From positions 4,898,001-4,962,000 of the forward strand of contig NZ_AP019860.1 of the NCBI RefSeq assembly GCF_009002475.1: a stretch of 64,000 bases of DNA, in the 5' to 3' direction. Below the pieces are notes generated by a model. That model did no database searches and was not told the origin of the DNA. It saw only the letters and a program-made list of their open reading frames with translations. A program made the translations under genes and the position numbers. Shown piece by piece: positions 8,436 to 16,034 of this stretch (position 1 is its first letter; the number at the start of each line of letters is the position of its first letter). This DNA comes from Candidatus Uabimicrobium amorphum (lineage in GTDB: Bacteria; Planctomycetota; Uabimicrobiia; Uabimicrobiales; Uabimicrobiaceae).

Positions 8436-9269
8436 ATGTCCGTTCATTCCGTCGAAATTGTAAAATACAATAAAGATAATGTCCAAAAAAAACTTGATGT
8501 TGTCGCTGTCGAAGAGCCGTTAGAAATTCGTTTAGAGTATGGAAATCGCGAAGAACGCGAATGGGAAAGTATTGCGGTGACTATGCGCACCCCTGGGGAT
8601 GATTTTGAATTGGCACTTGGATTTTTATTCAGTGAAGGAATTATCCAAAAATTTTCGCAGGTGCATAGTATTTATCATTGCCAAAAAAATACACAGCGCA
8701 ACATTGTTTACGTTAAACTAAAACAAAACGTAAAGGTAAATATTCATCAACGAAATTTCTATATGACTTCAAGTTGTGGTGTTTGTGGAAAGGCGGCAAT
8801 CGAACATCTTGTAACCGAAAGTACTTTTCTTGCACAAACGAAAACATCACCTCTGCAAATGCACAGTAGTTTGATCTGTGGCCTACCAGGAAAATTATAC
8901 GCAGCGCAGCAAAATTTTAAACACACCGGAGGGTTGCATGCTGCGGGGTTATTCGATTGCAAGGCATTACTTTTGGATATCAAGGAAGATGTGGGAAGAC
9001 ATAATGCCTTTGATAAGTTGTACGGTGCGTCTTTAATAAAGTGCAACTTGCCGCTGAGTGAGTGTGTTGTTGTCGCCAGTGGACGCGCTAGTTTCGAATT
9101 GATTCAAAAAAGTGCGATGGCGGGCATACCCGTTTTTGTCGCTGTTGGCGCACCTTCTAGTTTAGCAGTGCGCCTAGCCAATGAAAGTGGCATTACACTT
9201 ATTGGGTTTACCCGCGAGAATAGATTTAATGTTTATAGTCATGCGGATCGTATTGTCGACTTATTGTAA
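8436..9269 (+). CDS. fdhD: Formate dehydrogenase accessory sulfurtransferase FdhD
   Basis: FdhD transfers sulfur from a cysteine desulfurase to the molybdenum or tungsten cofactor of formate dehydrogenase. The family signatures are plain: RTPGDDFELALGFLFSEGII (about residues 50-69), the sulfur-carrying CxxC loop SSCGVCGKA (about 110-118), KEDVGRHNAFDKLYG (about 184-198), ASGRASFE and MAGIPVFVAVGAPSSLAV. I use the ATG at 8436, which has GAGG six bases upstream and gives 277 residues, instead of an earlier in-frame start inside the phosphatase gene. Its last nine bases overlap the end of the minus-strand anti-sigma-like gene. No formate dehydrogenase is present in the window. Confidence 0.93.
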   Translation: MSVHSVEIVKYNKDNVQKKLDVVAVEEPLEIRLEYGNREEREWESIAVTMRTPGDDFELALGFLFSEGIIQKFSQVHSIYHCQKNTQRNIVYVKLKQNVKVNIHQRNFYMTSSCGVCGKAAIEHLVTESTFLAQTKTSPLQMHSSLICGLPGKLYAAQQNFKHTGGLHAAGLFDCKALLLDIKEDVGRHNAFDKLYGASLIKCNLPLSECVVVASGRASFELIQKSAMAGIPVFVAVGAPSSLAVRLANESGITLIGFTRENRFNVYSHADRIVDLL

Positions 9270-9617
9270 CCACTTAGCGCGACTCCCACCAATTGTGTAA
9301 GTGTTGTTATCTTTTACAAACGTCGTACTAAATTTTTTGTATCTTGGTAATGTGTTGGTGTCTAACCGATTCTTCAAAAGGTGACTGACAGACGTAGTAT
9401 CGTTGTTATTGAAGTTTTTTTGTTGGGCAAAGTTTTCGTATGAACTCCACGAAGCAACAATAATCAACGCGGCAGCGGCGGCTAACAATGGCCACGAGAA
9501 AAATGTTCCTGGGGCCGGTGGTGTTGTAAGGCACTTTTGCTTTAAATCGAGTGCGGGCTTTTGTAATTGAAACCCCAACATTTCTTGTTCGAGTTTTTTC
9601 CATTGCGGTTCACTCAT
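9261..9617 (-). CDS. Small single-span membrane protein, probable anti-sigma factor
   Basis: A 118-residue protein with a charged N-terminal ~40 residues, one membrane helix (SWPLLAAAAALIIVASW, about residues 41-57) and a short polar tail. The start is the ATG at 9617, preceded by a GGGAGAA ribosome binding site that lies inside the sigma gene; the ATG overlaps the sigma stop in ATGAGTGA, an 8-base overlap that implies translational coupling. No zinc-binding HxxxCxxC motif is present, so it is not a ZAS-type anti-sigma; the assignment rests on its size, topology and position behind an ECF sigma gene. Confidence 0.65.
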   Translation of the reverse strand: MSEPQWKKLEQEMLGFQLQKPALDLKQKCLTTPPAPGTFFSWPLLAAAAALIIVASWSSYENFAQQKNFNNNDTTSVSHLLKNRLDTNTLPRYKKFSTTFVKDNNTYTIGGSRAKWLQ

Positions 9618-10101
9618 GGTTTTTTTCTCCCAAAATTTGTGACAGTTTCTCCATGGCATAGCGATAGCGGCTGCTGGCAGTATTTAGCGGTATATTTAGA
9701 GTATCCGCTATTTTTTGAAATGTCAACTGTGCGTAGATTTTTAAAAAAACAATTTCGCGTTGTTCTTGAGGAAGCTCTAAAAGAGCCTCCTCGATACACA
9801 TTTTGCGCAGAGTATTTTCTTCGCGAGAGAAAAGTTGGCACTCTTTGGCGATGGGGCGCAAATGCGTTTTGTTACGTTTGCGTATGTAGGTTAACGCTTC
9901 GTTGCGTGCAGCGGTAATGACATAGGCCTTCACATTACTCAATGTCTCTATTTCGGTTTTCCACAATTTGATAAATACGTTTTGCATAACGTCTTCCGCT
10001 TGATGTGCATCACCTACAATTGTTTTTATGTAGTTGAGTATGAGTCCACCAAAATCATCAAAAACATTTTCCATCCACAGTTCTTTTGTCGACTTTGCCA
10101 C
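9610..10101 (-). CDS. ECF-type RNA polymerase sigma factor
   Basis: A 163-residue sigma-70-family protein of extracytoplasmic-function type. Region 2 shows GDAHQAEDVMQNVFIKLWK (about residues 30-48) and NVKAYVITAARNEALTYIRK, and region 4 shows LLELPQEQREIVFLKIYAQL, then the helix-turn-helix QKIADTLNIPLNTASSRYRY. These two regions and the lack of regions 1 and 3 define ECF sigmas. The start is GTG at 10101, directly abutting the stop of the preceding membrane-protein gene (TAAGTG); the next gene overlaps its end. The tight packing suggests that membrane protein, sigma and anti-sigma-like protein form one envelope-signalling unit. Target genes are unknown. Confidence 0.92.
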   Translation of the reverse strand: MAKSTKELWMENVFDDFGGLILNYIKTIVGDAHQAEDVMQNVFIKLWKTEIETLSNVKAYVITAARNEALTYIRKRNKTHLRPIAKECQLFSREENTLRKMCIEEALLELPQEQREIVFLKIYAQLTFQKIADTLNIPLNTASSRYRYAMEKLSQILGEKNHE

Positions 10102-11736
10102 TTATTTCTCTTTTCGTAATAAAATCCCCGTATCTACTCGCTTTGTGATAATCCCGCCACCATTTTTTAAGTCTTCTCCCACAGAGTAAATCACGTATCC
10201 GTTATCGGTATTTGTGTTGAGTAAACTTTTTCCCGTAAATGGATCTGTTGTATGCAAAGGGTACTTCTTTTGAATTGCAGTGAAGTCAACTTGTTGTGAC
10301 TTGAGTTGCTGCAAACGTAAATGCAGAGCTGTAAAAACACAGCGCGCTACGGCAAGGCAATTGAGGTCTTTTTTGTTTATACCACTGAAATAAGGCGTTG
10401 TCATCATGGAAATTGGATACCAGTTGTTACTTTTTTCTTTTTGACCAAAAGAAAGCCGTATCGCTTTTTCTCCTTTTTTGTTCAATGAAACATTATTTAA
10501 AATACATTTTAAGCCGTAAGCAATGTCTTGTTTTAAAAATCCACGCGGAAGAAAATTTACGAATGGTATGTCCAGAGCGGATGTATCTTCAAAATCGAAA
10601 ATCGTTTCCTTCTCTGTTACCGAGAATATACTACACAATAACAATAGTTCTCCCTCAAAGTTCGAAGGGGAGTGCTCGCATCTTGGTTTTACAATTTCGA
10701 TAAATTGCTGTATCGTTTGCGCGTCGTCTTCATAATTTAAGGCATGACCTATGGCCATAAGGGTTCTTTTTTCAATGGCATATCTAACTAGTTGCGAAAT
10801 AAGTATTGGCTCGAACTTGAACATATCACTTACTTTAAAAATGTTTTTTAGTGTCTCAATTGCTTGCTGACGTTGTTTTTTGTGTATTTCGTATGAAAAT
10901 TTATATTTGAGCATCTTTGTTATTGTCGATAAAGCGGATATGTGTGGGAGTGGCATGGAGTACACTGGTTCTTGAAACTCTAGTGGGATGATGAGCTGCG
11001 GATAAGACAATGCATGTTGCAACATTGACAACTCTTTACTAGATTCCGATAGAATTTTTTGTAGATTTTTTTGCATATCTTTATGAGTGAAAAATAATTG
11101 ATTTTCGTCCTCGTAGTCATATTTATTCATTTGTATAAAAAAATCACTCATGCGGTCTTCGATAACTTTCGACAAGGCGATGACGATTGCTCCCCCATTG
11201 TTTTTGCTATCCACTGATTTTAAATACATTTGGTTTACTTGTTGCGTCGATGTTGCATAGCCATAATCTTTTATTTGGGTTAAAACGGTGTTTAATTGGC
11301 GACTCCCTATAATATTCCACACATGCAAGGTCAAAAAAATGAAGCAACTGAAGAATACTAAGATATAGGCACTTGCTTTGCGAAATTTTATCCACGTGAA
11401 GTTTTTTGTTGTAAAGGCAAGTAGTACGATAAATATATTTACTACAGCAAAAAACGCAATCGAATCTGCGGTAAGAAAAAACAATACAACGCATGTAAAA
11501 ATGACACCGGCGGAAAAAGTAAACTGTAGAACCGGCAAAATATAACGTTGTCCATAACGCTTTATTGCGAAATAGATACACGTAAACAAGGCAATTATCG
11601 CCACAAAAGGTATGATATTTGACCATGTGAAGTGCCCTGAAGATGTAGTATTGCGAACAATATAAAGGGCGCCTGTACTTAAAATAATAATTATTAATGC
11701 TGCGATAGAAAGAAAATTGTTTTTCATGTTTTTCAT
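10102..11736 (-). CDS. Multi-span membrane protein, planctomycete-type tail, upstream of an ECF sigma
   Basis: A 544-residue protein starting at an ATG with AGGAGA seven bases upstream. Five hydrophobic helices occupy roughly residues 8-145; about 370 soluble residues follow, rich in helices. The last 60 residues contain DPFTGKSL, DNGYVIYSVGED and a GGG, a tail signature that I know from many planctomycete hypothetical proteins with a C-terminal DPF-G...YSvG motif. Function is unknown. It is the first gene of an operon with the ECF sigma (stop and start adjacent) and may be a sensor, a regulator or a target of it. Confidence 0.7.
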   Translation of the reverse strand: MKNMKNNFLSIAALIIIILSTGALYIVRNTTSSGHFTWSNIIPFVAIIALFTCIYFAIKRYGQRYILPVLQFTFSAGVIFTCVVLFFLTADSIAFFAVVNIFIVLLAFTTKNFTWIKFRKASAYILVFFSCFIFLTLHVWNIIGSRQLNTVLTQIKDYGYATSTQQVNQMYLKSVDSKNNGGAIVIALSKVIEDRMSDFFIQMNKYDYEDENQLFFTHKDMQKNLQKILSESSKELSMLQHALSYPQLIIPLEFQEPVYSMPLPHISALSTITKMLKYKFSYEIHKKQRQQAIETLKNIFKVSDMFKFEPILISQLVRYAIEKRTLMAIGHALNYEDDAQTIQQFIEIVKPRCEHSPSNFEGELLLLCSIFSVTEKETIFDFEDTSALDIPFVNFLPRGFLKQDIAYGLKCILNNVSLNKKGEKAIRLSFGQKEKSNNWYPISMMTTPYFSGINKKDLNCLAVARCVFTALHLRLQQLKSQQVDFTAIQKKYPLHTTDPFTGKSLLNTNTDNGYVIYSVGEDLKNGGGIITKRVDTGILLRKEK

Positions 11737-11908
11737 GTGAAGTCTCCTAAAATAAAATGAGTGTTTGCCCTATAGACTTCACAATGTGGAGTTTTTGTCT
11801 AAAGAAAATTTTTTTTTGAAAAAAACGATACAATCCTTTTATTGCAACTCAATGAAAGGAAATTCTTTAATAATAACATAAAAATAAATTTACAAAGCCC
11901 TTCTGTTC

Positions 11909-11937
11909 TTGACTGTGTAAGCGCATCGTTTTATAAT
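11909..11937 (+). promoter_or_regulatory. Near-consensus sigma-70 promoter
   Basis: TTGACT at 11909-11914 and TATAAT at 11932-11937, exactly 17 bases apart, 66 bases before the start of the DUF4388/TPR gene. This is one of the best promoters in the window. The expected leader of about 60 bases includes the self-complementary GAGGACCTC. Confidence 0.8.
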
Positions 11938-12003
11938 ATTAACTTAGGTGAGGACCTCCCCTCTTTCTGTTTCGATAAACTACATTAAGCTCAGGATCAC
12001 ATT

Positions 12004-14235
12004 ATGAGTGAAGGCAGTAAAAAAGTTGGTATAGAAATTATTGGCCTCTCTGGTGTTTTACAAGACTTACAAAACAACAGGCGCACAACAATTTTGTATG
12101 CATATTCCAATGACCATGATAAAGAAAAATATGTTTATTTTAAAGAAGGTCTCATTAAACTCGTTACATCTCCCAACCGTTCCAGTGTGCTTGCAGAAGG
12201 TCTACAAAGAGCCTTTAATCTAGTTGATGATGAAACTTTATCCTCTGCATTCCAAGAACAGCTCTCTAGCGGAAAACATTTGACTACGGTCTTAAGAGAA
12301 ATTGGAGCAGACGACAACTTTATTGTCGATGTTTGCGGATTCCAAATATCGGAGGAAATATACGATCTATTTTTGTGGGAAGATCTACAAATAGAGCTAA
12401 TAGATGACATAGATCACGAAAAATTTCCTGAAGAACTTTTGGCACTTCCCATCGCCATCGAAGTTGACTTTCTGCTTATGGAAGCCGCACGACGCTCTGA
12501 TGAATGGAAAAAAATTACCGGAATATTGCCTTCCGGAAAAGATGTAGCCTATATATCGGAAGATATATACGATGACAACTTGACCGCAGAAATTATGCAT
12601 ATTCTTTCTCTTTTAGACAGTGTGCACGATTTTGATGAAATTATCAAAGATTGTCGAATTTCTGAATTTCATGCCTGGGAAATTTTTGCACAGCTTTACG
12701 AAGCAGGATACATTGCACTACGTACCGCAGAGGAATTAAAAGAACTCGCTTCTCTTGATGAATTTAGCGATGACTTGTTCAAACGAATAAAACTCTATGA
12801 ACGCGCAGAAGAGTTGGGCGACAATAGTATTGAAACCATTACATGGCTTGCCGAAGCTTACCAGCAGGGAGATTTAATCAATAAAGCCGTTCGAAAGTAC
12901 AAACAATTAGGTGAACAATACGTTGAACTTGAGCAATATGATGGTGCTATAAGAGCATATAAAGAAGTACTCGATGTTTTTCAAGATGACATGGATGCTC
13001 ACGAAAAGTATATAGATGCTTTGTTTAAAAAAGGTAACTTTCAAGATGGAGCCAAAGCTTCGATTACTTACTCGGATAAGTTATCTATTATTGATAAGCG
13101 TAGAGCAATATTGGCGTTAGAAAACGCTTACCAGCATAATCCTCTTAGTCCAGAAGTTCTAGAGAAGATGGCGAAACTGTATTGTGATCTTAGCGAAACA
13201 GTCGATGCCATGTTCACTTATACAACCGTAGCCAATTTATACAAAAGCCGTGGTTTGTATCAAGATACCATTGATGCCTATCACAAAATACTAGAATTAG
13301 ATTATGCCAATATCGAAGCGCGTATTAAGCTTGCCGATACATATCTTATCATGGGGCAACACGACAAGGGAATTGCTGAATATAAGCATCTGGGAGATAT
13401 TTTAACAGACGCCGGCTTTTCCGATAATCCTTTCACCTATACATACCTTATTAACATTTGCGAAAAAATTATTGAATTTGAACCAACAAACCTGTCTGCG
13501 CGTGAGTGGTTAGCGGATACCTACATTTTCAAAAAGGAATACGATAAAGCTAAAGAGGTTCTTGTTGACCTATTGAGCTTTTTAGAAAATGCCAATAATC
13601 CAGAAGAATTATTGTCTATTTTGCAAAAACTGGTTGAAATTGAGCCACAGAATAGATCATACTTGAAAAAACTGGCGCATATTTACAAACGATTGAATTT
13701 ATTCGATGATGCGGCGCGTGACTTTATTCATACGGGGGAAATTTGCTTAAACGAAGCGTCAAAACAAGAAATGGCAGGTAAGGCCGATGACGCACGTCGT
13801 TTACAAGAAGAGGCCCTCGAAGCTTTTAACGAAGTACTCACCATGAATCCTTTTGATCTAGAAATACGTCAAAAAAGAGCCGAGCTTCTCCATAAATTAA
13901 ATCATGTAGAAAGTGCTATTGAAGAATACAAGTTGATTTGCCATATGACAAAAGCGGTCAATAACTATCACGATGCCCTTACAGCACTCTTTCACATTGT
14001 AGAACTAGCCCCCGAACATGACCCTTCGGCATTTTTGGATATGGCAAAACTTTGTGAACGACAAAATAAGAATGACCTAGCCATTAATTTTTATAAGAAA
14101 TATGCGATCTTCAATTTAGAAAAAGGAGATCTTGGCGAAGTGATGCAGTCGTGCCGACGTTTGTCCATTCTTTCTCCTGGAGACGAAGAAGTGAAAAAAT
14201 GGCGTGATTTGGTTAGCTATGTAATGAAAGGTTAG
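12004..14235 (+). CDS. DUF4388 (PATAN-like) and TPR repeat protein
   Basis: A 743-residue cytoplasmic protein without signal or membrane segments. Residues 10-60 fit DUF4388: GLSGVLQDLQNNRRTTILY...YVYFKEGLIKLV, a domain met in bacterial signalling proteins (relatives are called PATAN). Residues 60-240 are helical. From about 265 to 735 there are at least ten TPR-type helix pairs, for example LAEAYQQGDLINKAVRKYK, EQYDGAIRAYKEVLDVF and LADTYLIMGQHDKGIAEYK. TPR arrays hold protein partners. It has its own promoter (11909-11937) and a modest AGGA ribosome binding site; the following gene starts two bases after its stop. Partners are unknown. Confidence 0.8.
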   Translation: MSEGSKKVGIEIIGLSGVLQDLQNNRRTTILYAYSNDHDKEKYVYFKEGLIKLVTSPNRSSVLAEGLQRAFNLVDDETLSSAFQEQLSSGKHLTTVLREIGADDNFIVDVCGFQISEEIYDLFLWEDLQIELIDDIDHEKFPEELLALPIAIEVDFLLMEAARRSDEWKKITGILPSGKDVAYISEDIYDDNLTAEIMHILSLLDSVHDFDEIIKDCRISEFHAWEIFAQLYEAGYIALRTAEELKELASLDEFSDDLFKRIKLYERAEELGDNSIETITWLAEAYQQGDLINKAVRKYKQLGEQYVELEQYDGAIRAYKEVLDVFQDDMDAHEKYIDALFKKGNFQDGAKASITYSDKLSIIDKRRAILALENAYQHNPLSPEVLEKMAKLYCDLSETVDAMFTYTTVANLYKSRGLYQDTIDAYHKILELDYANIEARIKLADTYLIMGQHDKGIAEYKHLGDILTDAGFSDNPFTYTYLINICEKIIEFEPTNLSAREWLADTYIFKKEYDKAKEVLVDLLSFLENANNPEELLSILQKLVEIEPQNRSYLKKLAHIYKRLNLFDDAARDFIHTGEICLNEASKQEMAGKADDARRLQEEALEAFNEVLTMNPFDLEIRQKRAELLHKLNHVESAIEEYKLICHMTKAVNNYHDALTALFHIVELAPEHDPSAFLDMAKLCERQNKNDLAINFYKKYAIFNLEKGDLGEVMQSCRRLSILSPGDEEVKKWRDLVSYVMKG

Positions 14236-14237
14236 GC

Positions 14238-14900
14238 ATGAAACGCATTTTTTTTATTACCATTGTTTTGATCTCGTGGTGTTTTGCACAAAAAGCCGAC
14301 TCTCCTATTATTAACCTAAAAGGCATTAAGGTTAATTTACAACAAAAAACCATTGAAATAGATGGTGTGGTTAATATGAACAAAGGGCTTGTGGAATTGT
14401 TGGCAACGGCTCCAGGTGGAAAAGAACACGAAAGTGTTCTTAAACTCTATTGCAATCCGTCACTTTTACACACTGCTTTGCTACTTCTTGGTTTAGAAAC
14501 AGGTGGTGGAGGAAAAAAACAGGGCGATGCCGATCCTATATACGGTGATGAAATGTATATCTACGTTTCGTGGAAAGAAGGAAAAAAACGCCAACTACTT
14601 CGTGCCGAAGAATTAGTAAAAAACGAACGAACCAAAAAGCCCATGGCATTATGTAAATGGGTGTTTACAGGAAGTCGTTTTAACAAAGATCAAAAAAGTG
14701 GTAAAAGTATTTACATGGCAAACATCAGTGGTGTACTTATTGCGACTTTTTATGATCCCGATGCCATAGTGAACAATCCATTGCCTGAGCGTGCAGATGA
14801 CACAGTTTTTTATGCGAATAGTGATGTACTTCCCAAAGTTGGAACGGCGATTACCGTTACATTCTCATTAAAAAAAATGCCCAAAAATGAATCTAAGTAA
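14238..14900 (+). CDS. Secreted YdjY-like protein
   Basis: A 220-residue protein with a signal peptide (residues 1-17, ending WCFA-QKA). The mature part includes IEIDGVVNMNKGLVELLA, GGKEHESVLKLYCNPSLLHTALLLLGL and a long loop, then a DPDAIVNNPLPERADDT stretch. That combination (the KEHES...HAALLLLG motif) is the signature of YdjY-like proteins, common in planctomycetes and of unknown role in the envelope. It is two bases downstream of the TPR gene and its end overlaps the following gene by 14 bases. Confidence 0.75.
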   Translation: MKRIFFITIVLISWCFAQKADSPIINLKGIKVNLQQKTIEIDGVVNMNKGLVELLATAPGGKEHESVLKLYCNPSLLHTALLLLGLETGGGGKKQGDADPIYGDEMYIYVSWKEGKKRQLLRAEELVKNERTKKPMALCKWVFTGSRFNKDQKSGKSIYMANISGVLIATFYDPDAIVNNPLPERADDTVFYANSDVLPKVGTAITVTFSLKKMPKNESK

Positions 14901-15609
14901 ATATGTAGAAATACATTGCAAAAATCTATTTCTACAAAATAACAATGAACCCCCAGCCATCATTGCAAAAAGTCGTTTTCCCCTACTGCACTCTCCCGAT
15001 AACATAAGCGAAAGTTGTCTGTACAATCTTCAACGCTCCAACAAAAAATGGCATCCTATTATGGACGACATCCTTTTCAGCAACTATGTGGGAGAGTTCT
15101 TACAGGTAACGCTGTATTTTCTACAAGTTCCAGAAGGAACATTGGTTACCGCAAATACTTCCTTTGAAAAAATGAAAGTGCTGGGCAAAAGTATTCTCAC
15201 CTTTTCACGCTCCCTGACCCTACCGCTTTTCGACTACAAGCAAGTATACATTTATAAAAATAATTTACGTGTAGGCTACGTAAATTTAGATATTTATATA
15301 CGTCCAGTGATTATGCGAAGAAGCTTTTTCTATAAACCTGTCACGCTGTTCCCCTTTTCGGAAAACGAAATAGCCGTTTACTACAATGGCTTTTTAAAGA
15401 ACTCACAACAGGTATATTGTATGTTTACCACAGATGAATGGAATTCGCACGTTTTAAAAAAAATGCTACGTTGTGGGAATAACTGGATGATCATGGTTGA
15501 CAAAGTACACAAAACCGAACAGATTGAATTGGCATTTACCAACGAAAAAGAAGTATGGGACAACCAAGACAATCGCAATTGGCTATTTCGTGAAACCGTG
15601 TGGTGCTAG
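14887..15609 (+). CDS. Protein with a starch-binding-like (CBM25/CBM53-type) domain
   Basis: A 240-residue protein without signal peptide. Residues 150-235 show the layout of starch-binding modules of the CBM25/CBM53 kind: a strand containing IAVYYNGFL, then DEWNSH, KKMLRCGNNWMIMVDK, IELAFTNEKEVWDNQDN and a final NWLFRE; the WDN-x-D/N-x-N-W ending is the most telling. The first 140 residues contain EFLQVTLYFLQVPEGT and look like another beta domain. Since it has no signal it could bind glycogen-like polymer inside the cell. The start overlaps the YdjY-like gene by 14 bases and has no strong ribosome binding site, so translational coupling is likely. The domain call is by pattern only. Confidence 0.6.
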   Translation: MNLSKYVEIHCKNLFLQNNNEPPAIIAKSRFPLLHSPDNISESCLYNLQRSNKKWHPIMDDILFSNYVGEFLQVTLYFLQVPEGTLVTANTSFEKMKVLGKSILTFSRSLTLPLFDYKQVYIYKNNLRVGYVNLDIYIRPVIMRRSFFYKPVTLFPFSENEIAVYYNGFLKNSQQVYCMFTTDEWNSHVLKKMLRCGNNWMIMVDKVHKTEQIELAFTNEKEVWDNQDNRNWLFRETVWC

Positions 15610-15618
15610 TTTTTTCAT

Positions 15619-15643
15619 CGTAACCGTAATCGTCACCGTGACC
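15619..15643. repeat. CCGTNA hexamer-type repeat
   Basis: Iterations of a six-base unit (CGTAAC CGTAAT CGTCAC CGTGAC C) directly after a gene end. A larger relative lies at 26385-26461, also immediately after a coding region, so this is a dispersed repeat family. Confidence 0.6.
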
Positions 15644-15723
15644 ATAAATGCCATTGACTTAAGAAGTAAGTGTTATTCAATGAAAGACTTACGAATCCAT
15701 GTCATTCCCGCGAAAGCGCATGG

Positions 15724-15931
15724 CTGTCAAGCTAAGACATAAAGTACTACAAATAAAAGAACTACATTTTTTCTCTAAAACTAAAAAACTACCTTACCAG
15801 TGTCATCCCTGACTTGATCAGGGATCCAGGCGCATACAATTTAACTTTGTTTTGTGGATTCCTGGTCAAGCCAGGAATGACACGGTTTTGTAAGTCTTTA
15901 TTTAGAAATATTTTACATCTTAGCTTGACAG
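15724..15931. repeat. MITE-like element carrying two inverted REP-type palindromes
   Basis: The ends are perfect 14-bp inverted repeats (CTGTCAAGCTAAGA at 15724-15737 and its complement at 15918-15931), with weaker complementarity reaching ~36 bases inward. Inside are two copies of one 28-base palindromic unit in opposite orientation: 15800-15827 and 15857-15884. Their stems differ by paired changes (ATCCCTGA/TCAGGGAT against ATTCCTGG/CCAGGAAT), so base pairing has been conserved. No transposase is encoded. A third partial copy follows at 15938-15961. Confidence 0.65.
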
Positions 15932-16034
15932 ATATGTGATCAAGTCAGGGATTACTGTGTCCAACAGCAAGCTATTGTTTTATTAAAATCAAACTACTTC
16001 AACAGCAAGATGTTGTACAATTGTTACCTAAAAT

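Larger units (their letters stand above)
15610..16034. other. Repeat-rich spacer between convergent genes
   Basis: No coding frame of note. From left to right: a CCGTNA-type hexamer run at 15619-15643, a degenerate ATTCCCGCGAAAGCG palindrome half at 15703-15717, a MITE-like element 15724-15931 with two inverted REP-type palindromes inside, and a further partial REP copy at 15938-15961. The last ~70 bases before the LRR gene end are plain AT-rich DNA. Confidence 0.7.

Noticed and set aside
15724..15931. Complete insertion sequence
   Set aside because: It is only 208 bases long and encodes no transposase; no target-site duplication could be recognised with confidence.
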